Origin: Bacteroidales bacterium UBA2030
GTDB taxonomy: Bacteria; Bacteroidota; Bacteroidia; Bacteroidales; TTA-H9
Assembly: GCA_002332755.1 (NCBI GenBank)
Contig: DDBO01000015.1
Span: forward strand, 1 to 12,162
Length of the DNA: 12,162 nt
Direction: 5' to 3'
Both the position numbers and the translations under genes were made by a program. The notes beneath the pieces were generated by a model. That model had not been told where the DNA came from and did no database searches. It saw nothing but the letters and a program-made list of their open reading frames with translations. Shown piece by piece: positions 1-7,352 of the stretch. Each line of letters opens with the position of its first letter. Position 1 is the stretch's first letter.

Positions 1-574
1 TTCTGGTAACTTCATCGTAAAGGCGAATGATTTCTTCCAAAGGCACACCAATAACATGTTGATTATCTTCGAGTCCTAAGATTTTTAGTGCGGATGAATT
101 GATGAAAGTAATATTGTACAGCGAATCAGTGGCAATTACCCCGTCACCTATACTTGAAAGCAAAACCGATAGGAATTCTTCCTTCTCTTTTATTTTGGCC
201 TCGGCTCTATGCCTATATACTCCGGCCTCGATTATTACCCTTATGGATTCCCAAGTGTAGGGTTTACTTATGTAACCAATCGGGTCGGTCTCAAGGGCTC
301 GTTTGACTGTGTTATCTTCAATATTGGCGCTTAAAAACAATACGGGTACGTCGATTTCCTGTTTTATAATTTCAGCAGCTCTAATGCCATCGTATTCTCC
401 AGGCAGGTTAATATCCATGATTACTACATCCGGTTGAGTGGATGAGGCCAGTTTAATGGCTTCTGCACCTGTTTTGGCATGTCCACTAACTTCATAATTA
501 AGCCTTCGCAGCCCTATCATCAACAGTTTGGCCGAAGTTATATCGTCTTCTACTATTAAAATCCTGATACCCAT
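1..574 (-). CDS. Response regulator: receiver domain plus PAS domain (partial, C-terminus outside window)
   Basis: I translated this frame by hand. It opens at ATG 574-572 and stays open to the window edge, giving 191 residues of a longer protein. Residues 1-120 form a CheY-like receiver: acidic pair E9/D10/D11 after ILIV, phosphoacceptor D54 in VIMDINLPG, S82 in LSAN, and K104 in the KPY motif. All key phosphorylation residues are present. A short linker (about 121-133, charged, likely helical) leads into a PAS domain from about residue 134 (SIGDGVIATD, followed by a typical FINSSALKILG segment). In this family the missing part is often a histidine kinase, a GGDEF domain or another output; it cannot be decided here. 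The gene is divergent from the exopolysaccharide-type operon and shares its upstream region, so it may sense and control that system, but this is inference from position only. Confidence 0.9.
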   Translation of the reverse strand, partial: MGIRILIVEDDITSAKLLMIGLRRLNYEVSGHAKTGAEAIKLASSTQPDVVIMDINLPGEYDGIRAAEIIKQEIDVPVLFLSANIEDNTVKRALETDPIGYISKPYTWESIRVIIEAGVYRHRAEAKIKEKEEFLSVLLSSIGDGVIATDSLYNITFINSSALKILGLEDNQHVIGVPLEEIIRLYDEVTR

Positions 575-588
575 TTCCAAATTTTTTA

Positions 589-596
589 CAAACCTA
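589..596 (-). promoter_or_regulatory. Candidate Bacteroidota -7 element for the receiver-PAS gene
   Basis: On the minus strand this reads TAGGTTTG, a full match to the Bacteroidota TAnnTTTG -7 motif. It would place transcription start only a few bases before the ATG at 574. I could not find a convincing TTG-type -33 element at 19-21 bp upstream, so this is a weak call based on an 8-base degenerate motif in AT-rich DNA. Confidence 0.3.
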
Positions 597-597
597 A

Positions 598-605
598 TAA
601 ATTTG
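598..605 (+). promoter_or_regulatory. Candidate Bacteroidota -7 element facing the glycan operon
   Basis: It reads TAAATTTG and matches the TAnnTTTG -7 motif. If used, it would give the glycan operon a leader of about 240 nt that includes the palindrome at 733-745. No matching -33 element was seen, and the motif can occur by chance in such AT-rich DNA. Confidence 0.25.
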
Positions 606-732
606 GTTTATCATTGAATTGTCTCTATTCGTTTCATTATGGAGCGTTTTTCCAAGAATTGTATCACAGGTGACTTTTTGAAGAATTTTTAAAAGTACAA
701 CTAATAATCCTCAATTCTGACATCTTTATTAA

Positions 733-745
733 AACATTAAATGTT
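733..745. repeat. Perfect 13-bp palindrome (possible operator) upstream of the glycan operon
   Basis: AACATT, a central A, then AATGTT forms an exact inverted repeat with 6-bp arms. It lies about 110 bp before the start codon of the TolC-like gene. The shape suits binding by a dimeric regulator. The arms are AT-rich and a chance origin is possible; no second copy was noticed in the window. Confidence 0.35.
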
Positions 746-854
746 ATTGCTTTATGTGGATAGATATATTCAATATGCCTGCTTATTTTCAGATAAAAAA
801 CAAATTTTATTTTGGTACAATATTAGTGTAGCCGAAAGACGTAAAATTGGAATT

Positions 855-2981
855 ATGAAAAAAATGGCCGCCATAAGACTGAAAAGAATGGGAATGCTGG
901 GCATACTGGTTATTTGCCTTGCGGTGATTTTCCAGGAAGCCATGGCCCAAAAGCAAGCTTATCAATATTCGGTGGCAGATACTTTGAATCTGAAGTCAAT
1001 CGCAAGAGAGGTAGACTCCTTGCTTTCTGAATACCTTGCCAGACCTGTAGCCAGCAAAACTGTGACAGACACGGCATTGTTGCGCATTCTTTTCTCCCAA
1101 AAATTCGACCAAAACAACCAGGCTGATGCATTTATCGAATTATACACCCGACAGATAGAATATCTCAAGGCTGATTTGGGCTTAAGACTTGGTGGTAATT
1201 ATACCGAGAATTTTAAACCGGGAATCATCAGCGACGAAGACCTAACTTACCTGCGAAGGATTTATTTGGGCATCGAATGGGACATACTAAACAGTGGATT
1301 GTTTGCCAATAGAGCAAAAATCAAATCGCTTGAGAAACAAAATGAAATAGCTCGCTTGAAATACCAGCAGGAAAACAAGCAAAATTCCTATCTCTACCTC
1401 TATGCATACATTACCTATCTGTTTAAAAAAGAAAAGACCAACCTGCTTCTTCGTAGGAAGGAAGTAGTAGATGAGCAGGTGAAAATAGCGCGCATGATGT
1501 ACCTCATGCGCATTTACCCCTGGGAAAACTTAATAGACCTCGAAAGCAAGGCAGGTGAGCTTTCGGCCTTACTGGCAGATAACCAAGTATACTACAATCA
1601 ACGTCTTAGGGAAGAAATGCCCGCCTTTTTTATGGACGATGCACTCATGTATGACTTTCTCCCCCTTTTTTCGATTGATCCACAAAAAATGATTGAACAT
1701 TTCAACCAGTCTCAAACCAGTGAGCAGGTTCGTCAACTCGAACTTGACCGCTACAAAGCCGATTATTGGAAATGGAACGATTATGTGCTGCGTCCTTTTG
1801 TGCGTTTTAATATGCTCCAGCCTGATGCCTATAGTATTAAAAATTATGCATCTGTGGGGCTATCGGCCAGTATGCCCATAAAGTTTAAAAGTCGATCACA
1901 GAGTGAAATTGAAGCGCGATTGAAAATTGTTGAAAATGAACAAGAAATCAACCAATTTGCAAGTGGTAATGAGCTACTCAATCACTATTATGAATTCCAG
2001 TTTAAGAAAACACAATACACGAGTTTCTATTTCAAGAAGTTGAAGATAGAGGAGAGGCTCAGAAAAGAAATGGTCATGCGTGATTTTAATGATGAAGGTT
2101 TTAGTCCACTACGAGTTTTACAAATACTGGAAGAAAAGCTTGCAGTTGAATCGGAATTAGTTGACTTAAAAAAAGATATGTATCTGAAACTTTTAAAGAT
2201 ATTTACTTACCTCGATGTGGACGACCCAAACGCATTCATTACTGTTATGGACCCTAGTGAAATGGGAAAGCGATATGATGGTTATCGTTATCTTTACATT
2301 TGGTCGGAGTATTTCAGCAAAATGACGAATGAACATATCATCGCCTTTTTGCAGAACAACGAAATCAGGGAAGTTATCGTTTCCCCGGGTACTGAAAATA
2401 TCAATAAATTCAGAGATTTTGTCTTCAAGGCTCAAAACGAGGGAATAAAAACTCATCTGATGATAGGTGAGAATCGAATGCTGGAGCGGGGCCCAGAAGC
2501 AATGCGTGAATGGCTTGCGCGTTTCTCTGATATTAACTTCAGAGGTATTCATCTGGATATAGAGCCTCATACCCTTCCAGACTTTCGCAACCAAAGGGAA
2601 AAATATATGCAGCAATACCTGGCTTTGCTTAACGAATCGAGAAATATCTGCAATAGCCGTGGAATATTATTGAGCGCTTCTATCCCAATGCATTATGAAG
2701 AAAGTGAAGTAAACCAGATATATGCTATATGCGATAAAGTATTCGTAATGGCCTACGAAAAGCCTGACCTTGATTTTATCATTCGAAAAATTGCCCAGGA
2801 GATACAGGCTGGACACGACAAAACCATTATTGCCTTAAGCCCTGATGATTTTGCCGATCGCCTTTCCTTGGAATCGTTTATTTCCAGACTGCTTAATGCT
2901 TCCATGACATCAGAAATAGCTATCCACGACCTTCGCCGACTTATACTCATCGATGAACGGTCAGTGTATAAAGTTAGATAA
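855..2981 (+). CDS. TolC-like outer-membrane protein fused to a GH18-like TIM-barrel domain
   Basis: Taking the start at ATG 855 gives 708 residues and a clean signal peptide: basic start MKKMAAIRLKR, hydrophobic core, probable cleavage after AMA (residue 31). An in-frame ATG at 741 would bury this signal and is rejected. Residues about 32-465 resemble outer membrane efflux proteins (TolC family): long charged helices alternate with amphipathic segments such as LGLRLGGNYTENF and SVGLSASMPIKF, in two similar halves. Residues about 472-700 look like a glycoside hydrolase family 18-type barrel: GIHLDIEPH (564-572) keeps the terminal DxE of the DxxDxDxE motif (D568, E570 as possible acid), LSASIP (606-611) matches a core strand, and VFVMAYE (629-635) matches the conserved MxYD strand. 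The first two Asp of the GH18 motif are replaced (R563, H566). It heads an operon with HlyD-like and GT2 genes, so I infer an outer-membrane exit for a polysaccharide with an attached processing or binding domain. Whether the barrel is catalytic is unknown. Confidence 0.75.
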   Translation: MKKMAAIRLKRMGMLGILVICLAVIFQEAMAQKQAYQYSVADTLNLKSIAREVDSLLSEYLARPVASKTVTDTALLRILFSQKFDQNNQADAFIELYTRQIEYLKADLGLRLGGNYTENFKPGIISDEDLTYLRRIYLGIEWDILNSGLFANRAKIKSLEKQNEIARLKYQQENKQNSYLYLYAYITYLFKKEKTNLLLRRKEVVDEQVKIARMMYLMRIYPWENLIDLESKAGELSALLADNQVYYNQRLREEMPAFFMDDALMYDFLPLFSIDPQKMIEHFNQSQTSEQVRQLELDRYKADYWKWNDYVLRPFVRFNMLQPDAYSIKNYASVGLSASMPIKFKSRSQSEIEARLKIVENEQEINQFASGNELLNHYYEFQFKKTQYTSFYFKKLKIEERLRKEMVMRDFNDEGFSPLRVLQILEEKLAVESELVDLKKDMYLKLLKIFTYLDVDDPNAFITVMDPSEMGKRYDGYRYLYIWSEYFSKMTNEHIIAFLQNNEIREVIVSPGTENINKFRDFVFKAQNEGIKTHLMIGENRMLERGPEAMREWLARFSDINFRGIHLDIEPHTLPDFRNQREKYMQQYLALLNESRNICNSRGILLSASIPMHYEESEVNQIYAICDKVFVMAYEKPDLDFIIRKIAQEIQAGHDKTIIALSPDDFADRLSLESFISRLLNASMTSEIAIHDLRRLILIDERSVYKVR

Positions 2982-3001
2982 CCCACACAAGATATTTCCC
3001 A

Positions 3002-4069
3002 ATGAAACAGTTTAAATTTCAAAATAAGGCCAGTATAATTCGGGGTATAAAAGAGGAAAAGCCCAAGAAGAAGACCAATTGGGACCGAATTATTTACCTG
3101 CTGATTTTTACAATCCTGTTGGCCAGTTTCTTTTTCTATGTTATTCAGAGAAATATTTCAGCTTCCGCCAATGGAGAGGTGATTACTAACCGCTTCGATG
3201 TGAAAGAGGCTGAGGATATGAAAATTCTTCAATACTATGTGCAGGTGGGAGATACCGTCAGAGTAGGGGATACACTTTTTAAATATCGCACTGATTTCAG
3301 AGATGAAAACGATTTGGGCGCCGCTATAAGTGTTAGTACACCTGCAAAAACCAATGATTGGATTATACGTGAGATTGCCCTGACCAAACGTAATATTCAA
3401 CTTAATAACATAGAAATTAACGATCTGAAAACGCGTGTAAAGAAAACCGAACAGGAAATAGAAAGACTTAAACTTGAAGTTTATTTAGATGTTTATACAC
3501 CTGCTGTGTTGAAACAGCAAAGAATGCTGTTATCTGATTATAAGGTTCAACTGGAGAAGAAAAGTCAGGAACAATCTCAATTATATATGTATCTGCGCCA
3601 GATGGAAGAATTGCTGGCACAACAGCAGCAACCGGCGGCTCAGGCTTCAATAGCAAGCAATAATGTAGGTGGCCTGGAGTCACTTTATCGTTACTATATT
3701 TCACCCGTCAATGGGGTCATTTCCCAAATAAATACACCGGTAAATGGTATCACTTATAAAAAAGATGTGACACTTTACATTACTAATTTCGATAAGATAT
3801 ATATCAGAACCTATATTCCCCAACACCATCTTCAATATTTTAAGCTGGGTGATGAGGTTCGGCTTCGTTTTTACGATGGAACCCGAGGCAAGGGCATTAT
3901 TAAAGACCTTTACGTGAATACCGACCTTGTCCCAGACGAATTCCGTTCCGTTCGCGGTGAAAAAGAAAGAACGGTAATTGCTGAAATTTACCCTATTGAT
4001 GAGAAGGAACGCCAACATTGGCTGCCTTACTATCAATTCTCCGTAAAAGTCACCCGATATAAATTTTAA
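3002..4069 (+). CDS. HlyD-family membrane fusion (periplasmic adaptor) protein
   Basis: This 355-residue protein has a basic cytoplasmic N-terminus (KEEKPKKK), one membrane helix at about 29-48, and a periplasmic remainder. Residues about 55-96 form the first half of a biotinyl/lipoyl-like domain (QVGDTVRVGDTLFKY). Residues about 120-207 form a helical hairpin coiled coil rich in K, E and Q. Residues 232-262 complete the lipoyl-like domain (SPVNGVISQI) and about 264-352 form the beta-barrel and proximal part. A Q-rich stretch (207-210) lies at the hairpin end. No PilZ domain is present, unlike Alg44. It starts 20 bp after the TolC-like gene. The expected role is to link the inner-membrane glycosyltransferase to the TolC-like outer-membrane protein. 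A drug or protein exporter is less likely because no ABC, RND or MFS transporter gene is in the operon. Confidence 0.85.
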   Translation: MKQFKFQNKASIIRGIKEEKPKKKTNWDRIIYLLIFTILLASFFFYVIQRNISASANGEVITNRFDVKEAEDMKILQYYVQVGDTVRVGDTLFKYRTDFRDENDLGAAISVSTPAKTNDWIIREIALTKRNIQLNNIEINDLKTRVKKTEQEIERLKLEVYLDVYTPAVLKQQRMLLSDYKVQLEKKSQEQSQLYMYLRQMEELLAQQQQPAAQASIASNNVGGLESLYRYYISPVNGVISQINTPVNGITYKKDVTLYITNFDKIYIRTYIPQHHLQYFKLGDEVRLRFYDGTRGKGIIKDLYVNTDLVPDEFRSVRGEKERTVIAEIYPIDEKERQHWLPYYQFSVKVTRYKF

Positions 4070-4103
4070 TAAGCGCGCATTACAATATTAAAAATTAAAC
4101 CTC

Positions 4104-5489
4104 ATGGCCGGAGCAATCATAACTAAGCTGCCTAACAACTACAACCGGGAGGTGGGATATATCTCACATTACCATGAGCTTGATATTAGGCAGTTAGCTC
4201 TTTATGATGGACTTATCCTTGACTATACCGACCAGCAGGGTTGCGTTAATTTGCTTAGGCAATGCAGGTCATCATTCATAGGAACCCTTTATTTGCTACC
4301 CATCTTTATTTATTCCATCGACAAAAATATTGATCCAATTGCTGAATCTCTCTCAGATGGAGTGGTTTCTTCGTTGCAGGTTGAAGGGGTAATTGGTAAA
4401 ATTGACAAAATAAGAAACAAACAGGTAAATCTGGCCGCTATCGATTCTGTGTCGCCAGATATCAGGATCATGACGAAGGTGCTTCGTTTTCTCTATACAC
4501 GCGAAACACGATTGACACCTGTAGTAAATCCAAATTCTAATATTGGCTACTTTTATCCTATTCTATCAGAACATTATAAAAACGGAGACCTTTCCGAGTT
4601 ATTTAAGATTCTGGATGACGGCATACAAAAAGAGTATTTAAGGCCCCGTTTTGTTGACCGGCTTCATTTATGCAGCAATTGTTATTCCGGCTTCATCAAT
4701 TTTAGGGAAACCTGTCCCAAATGCAACTCAGCCGACCTGGTGACCGAGAATTTGATTCATCATTTTGTTTGCGCTTATGTAGGCCCTGAACATGATTTTC
4801 ATTCAGGCGATTATCTGGTGTGTCCAAAATGCAACCGCATGCTGAGGCATATTGGTGTTGATTACGATAAACCCAGTATTATTTACAACTGCCGAAATTG
4901 TTCACACATCTTCCAGGAACCTGTCATGGAAGCTTTTTGCTTTAATTGTCAGAAAAAAAATCCTGTAGAAGCATTGATTGATAAGCAGATATATAGCTAT
5001 GAACTGACGCCAATTGGAGAAGAAACGGCTATCAATGGATTTGGTAGGGAAATTAGAGAAGAATTTGAACTACCCGGCTTTATTACTTTTACTACTTTCA
5101 ATATCTTTTTGAAATACGAAGTCGAAAGAGCCAAAAATTCTGGCAGGATATCCTCCGCAGGCTCCCTTATCCTCTCTATGAGCGATGAAGACCGCAATAG
5201 AATGGGCCCCGGTTACCGAAAGCTGGCAGGCGAAATTGCAGATTTTATAAAAAATGCAACCTTCTCTACAGATATTCTTTCTTTTGTCAACAACAATACC
5301 TATCTCATCATTTCTCCCGACAGCGAACCAACCCGGCTTCAAAACCTGCTCGAAAATATCAGACAATCAGTTCATAAATTGTTACTAAGCAATCTGGTTG
5401 GTTATTCCTTTAACTTAGTTCCAAAAGTCGTTACTATTAGTTCCGATAAAAACCATAGCGATCTTATCAATCAGCTAATTACACCATAA
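4104..5489 (+). CDS. TackOD1-like zinc-ribbon signalling protein with a degenerate GGDEF-like domain
   Basis: This 461-residue protein has no signal peptide or membrane helix. Residues 1-110 form an alpha/beta region that may be a degraded receiver-like domain (LILDY at 37-41), though this is uncertain. Residues about 118-285 match what I recall of the TackOD1 output domain (first described in thaumarchaeal signalling proteins): a YFYP segment (149-152), then CxxC pairs at C190/C193, C204/C207, C240/C243, C263/C266 and C279/C282, plus C223, with the conserved LIHHF, YVGPEHDF and LRHIGVDYDKP stretches. These should bind several zinc ions. Residues about 326-455 align with a GGDEF domain (KYEVERAKNSGR; DILSF before the signature), but the signature is NNNTY (396-400), and the inhibitory-site Arg of RxxD is F387. 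It should therefore not make c-di-GMP and probably lacks the usual binding site. Its place between the adaptor and GT2 genes suggests a cytoplasmic regulator of the glycan synthase. The exact mechanism is unknown. Confidence 0.75.
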   Translation: MAGAIITKLPNNYNREVGYISHYHELDIRQLALYDGLILDYTDQQGCVNLLRQCRSSFIGTLYLLPIFIYSIDKNIDPIAESLSDGVVSSLQVEGVIGKIDKIRNKQVNLAAIDSVSPDIRIMTKVLRFLYTRETRLTPVVNPNSNIGYFYPILSEHYKNGDLSELFKILDDGIQKEYLRPRFVDRLHLCSNCYSGFINFRETCPKCNSADLVTENLIHHFVCAYVGPEHDFHSGDYLVCPKCNRMLRHIGVDYDKPSIIYNCRNCSHIFQEPVMEAFCFNCQKKNPVEALIDKQIYSYELTPIGEETAINGFGREIREEFELPGFITFTTFNIFLKYEVERAKNSGRISSAGSLILSMSDEDRNRMGPGYRKLAGEIADFIKNATFSTDILSFVNNNTYLIISPDSEPTRLQNLLENIRQSVHKLLLSNLVGYSFNLVPKVVTISSDKNHSDLINQLITP

Positions 5490-5501
5490 AACCCTTAAAG
5501 C

Positions 5502-6812
5502 ATGTTATATACATTCTGGGAAGATTTTTTCTATTATATTGAACATGAGGGTTTTATTCGAATAATAAACCTTTTCTGGTATTACTTTTATATTGAGGCA
5601 CCCAGATTTTTGGTTTTTGATTTGATCATTTTGGGGGTTGTGTTATTTACTTCCCGCAGAAAACAGAAGGTATATGAAAGAGCCCGCTATGAACTTTTAG
5701 CTGAAAACCCTTTGGTAAGCGTAATTGTACCGGGCAAAAACGAAGGAAAACATATTTATAAATTGGTGAAAGGATTGCGCGAACAAACCTACACCAATCT
5801 TGAATTTATTATTGTAGATGATGGCTCGGATGATGATACATATATCATTTGCCGTAATCTTATAGAAAATGGAATGATCGACATGTATTTGCGTAACGAG
5901 GAAAGGGGAGGTAAGGCCAGTGCTGCTAATCTTGCCCTTCGTTATGCCAGAGGAAAGTTTGTTGTCCATGTCGATGCAGATACCTCTTTCGATCGGGATG
6001 CTATTGAACGCCTTCTTATTCCTTTTTATGTTGAAGACAATGTGGGGGGTGTAGGTGGTAATGTGAAAGTGAGGAATTATAACGATTCCATTTTGACCAG
6101 TTTGCAAGCCATAGAATATCTGCAAACCATCTCTGTGGGTCGAATGGTTACTTCATACTTGGGAATTTATAAAATCATTTCAGGTGCATTTGGTGCCTTT
6201 AGAAAAGATGTACTCGATAGATTAGGTGGTTGGGATATTGGCCCAGGGCTGGATGGGGATATTACCATGAAAATGCGCAAACTGGGTTATAAAATACGTT
6301 TTGAACCCAAAGCAGTTAGCCTGACAAATGTTCCTACGAATTTGAAGGCATTATCCAATCAACGTCTTCGTTGGTCTAAATCACTGGTCCGTTTCAGAAT
6401 GCGGAAACATAGCGATGTATTTGTACCCCAGGCTAATTTCAACTTTTCGAACTTTTTCGCCATTTTCGACAATATTTTCTACAATTTTATCCTGGATATG
6501 ACCTGGTGGTTCTATCTTATAAATTTGATTATCAATAATATTGATTTTTTAATGTTTATTATACCCCTTAAGTTTTTGATTTATACAACAGCAGGTTACA
6601 TCCAGTTTTTTGTTTCCATGGCACTTTCAGAGAGGCGAAGTCAGGAATGGAAGTTATTTATTTTTGTCCCATTAATGACACTTTATACTGGATACTACAT
6701 GCGTGTCATTCGTACCATGGCTTACTTTAAAGAAATATTCTGGCGTTCATCTTATTACGATGCCTGGAACCCCGAAAAGACTTCGCGCAAAGCTATGGAA
6801 ATAGGCATTTAA
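5502..6812 (+). CDS. Processive-type family 2 glycosyltransferase, membrane-embedded (polysaccharide synthase)
   Basis: This 436-residue protein has an aromatic-rich N-terminus and a membrane helix at about 36-51. A cytoplasmic GT-A domain follows at about 70-300, then two to four membrane helices (about 320-342, 345-375, 386-402). Core motifs are intact: VDDGSDD (105-111) for UDP-sugar binding, DAD (158-160) as the metal-binding DxD, SGAFGAFR (227-234), DGD (251-253) at the position of the catalytic TED/ED motif, and QRLRW (287-291), the QxxRW motif of processive synthases such as PgaC, NodC, hyaluronan and cellulose synthases. It lacks a PilZ domain, unlike BcsA. It starts 12 bp after the TackOD1-like gene and ends the operon. 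It likely polymerises and exports a beta-linked glycan; the sugar cannot be read from sequence. PgaC-like poly-N-acetylglucosamine synthesis is one option. The stop codon overlaps that of the convergent macro-domain gene. Confidence 0.88.
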   Translation: MLYTFWEDFFYYIEHEGFIRIINLFWYYFYIEAPRFLVFDLIILGVVLFTSRRKQKVYERARYELLAENPLVSVIVPGKNEGKHIYKLVKGLREQTYTNLEFIIVDDGSDDDTYIICRNLIENGMIDMYLRNEERGGKASAANLALRYARGKFVVHVDADTSFDRDAIERLLIPFYVEDNVGGVGGNVKVRNYNDSILTSLQAIEYLQTISVGRMVTSYLGIYKIISGAFGAFRKDVLDRLGGWDIGPGLDGDITMKMRKLGYKIRFEPKAVSLTNVPTNLKALSNQRLRWSKSLVRFRMRKHSDVFVPQANFNFSNFFAIFDNIFYNFILDMTWWFYLINLIINNIDFLMFIIPLKFLIYTTAGYIQFFVSMALSERRSQEWKLFIFVPLMTLYTGYYMRVIRTMAYFKEIFWRSSYYDAWNPEKTSRKAMEIGI

Positions 6813-7342
6813 AATTTTGCCCTCAACTTTTCCTCATATATATTGTAGTTACTGTTCCCAAAACATACAAACCACACATAGTCAGGGATGGAGTGGTTTA
6901 TTAAAAATTCATTCACAGTATTGATTGCAATTTCAGCCGCTTCTTGATGGGGATAACCGTATGCTCCCGTACTGATGTTTGGGAAAGCGATGCTTTTGAT
7001 TTGATGGCAGGCAGCTAATTCCAAACTTTTACGATAGCATGAAGCCAGAAGGTTTGGTTCTCCGTGTTGTCCCCCTCGCCAGATAGGACCCACAGTATGA
7101 ATGATATACTTGGCCTTTAGGTTGAAACCTGGAGTAATCACTGCATCTCCTGTAGCGCACCCACCAATTTTTCTGCAACTTTCTAACAGCTGAGGGCCTG
7201 CAGCACGGTGTATTGCGCCATCCACGCCTCCGCCTCCAAGCAGGCTACTATTGGCTGCATTTACAACAGCATCTACCTCCATGAGCGTAATATCGCCCAT
7301 AAACAAACGAATACGACCTCCCATAAATTCCTTAATTTCCAT
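6809..7342 (-). CDS. Macro-domain protein, MacroD/YmdB-type O-acetyl-ADP-ribose deacetylase
   Basis: This 177-residue protein is a stand-alone macro domain. Visible motifs are GDI (16-18), the NAAN stretch (28-31), GGGGVDGAIHRAAG (36-49) which is the MacroD-type catalytic loop with N28, N31 and D41, and ISTGAYGYP (123-131) which binds the diphosphate. Known relatives hydrolyse O-acetyl-ADP-ribose or remove mono-ADP-ribose from proteins; substrate here is inferred from family. It starts at ATG 7342, 10 bp after the nfeD stop, so the two are probably co-transcribed. Its end meets the GT2 gene head-on with the stop codons sharing TTAA (6809-6812). No toxin-like ADP-ribosyltransferase gene is nearby, so a toxin-antitoxin role is not supported. 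Confidence 0.9.
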   Translation of the reverse strand: MEIKEFMGGRIRLFMGDITLMEVDAVVNAANSSLLGGGGVDGAIHRAAGPQLLESCRKIGGCATGDAVITPGFNLKAKYIIHTVGPIWRGGQHGEPNLLASCYRKSLELAACHQIKSIAFPNISTGAYGYPHQEAAEIAINTVNEFLINHSIPDYVWFVCFGNSNYNIYEEKLRAKF

Positions 7343-7352
7343 GATCTTGAAA

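Larger units (their letters stand above)
575..854. promoter_or_regulatory. Divergent intergenic region between the receiver-PAS gene and the glycan operon
   Basis: This is 280 bp of AT-rich DNA between two divergent start codons. The plus-strand frame is open from ATG 741, which would add 38 residues to the outer-membrane protein. I treat that stretch as non-coding because it would precede a clear signal peptide that begins at 855. The region contains two adjacent, oppositely oriented TAnnTTTG-like motifs (589-596 and 598-605) and a perfect 13-bp palindrome (733-745). No small gene or RNA gene was recognised. Confidence 0.6.

Noticed and set aside
741..854. A 38-codon N-terminal extension of the TolC-like protein from ATG 741
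   Set aside because: The extension precedes a clear signal peptide that starts at ATG 855, and its sequence lies within the AT-rich regulatory region and begins inside a palindrome.
2193..2615. Minus-strand open frame of about 140 codons inside the TolC-like gene
   Set aside because: Its translation shows no family motif and it is fully antisense to a well-supported coding region.
855..4069. TolC plus HlyD as a drug or type I protein efflux pump
   Set aside because: No ABC, RND or MFS inner-membrane transporter is encoded in the operon; a GT2 synthase and a signalling protein occupy that place, and the TolC-like protein carries a GH18-like domain.
5070..5489. Active diguanylate cyclase in the C-terminal domain of the TackOD1-like protein
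   Set aside because: The GGDEF signature is replaced by NNNTY (396-400) and the RxxD inhibitory site lacks its Arg, so catalysis and standard c-di-GMP binding are not expected.
6809..7342. Macro domain as the antitoxin of an ADP-ribosylating toxin pair
   Set aside because: No partner toxin gene is adjacent; the neighbours are nfeD upstream and the convergent GT2 gene downstream.
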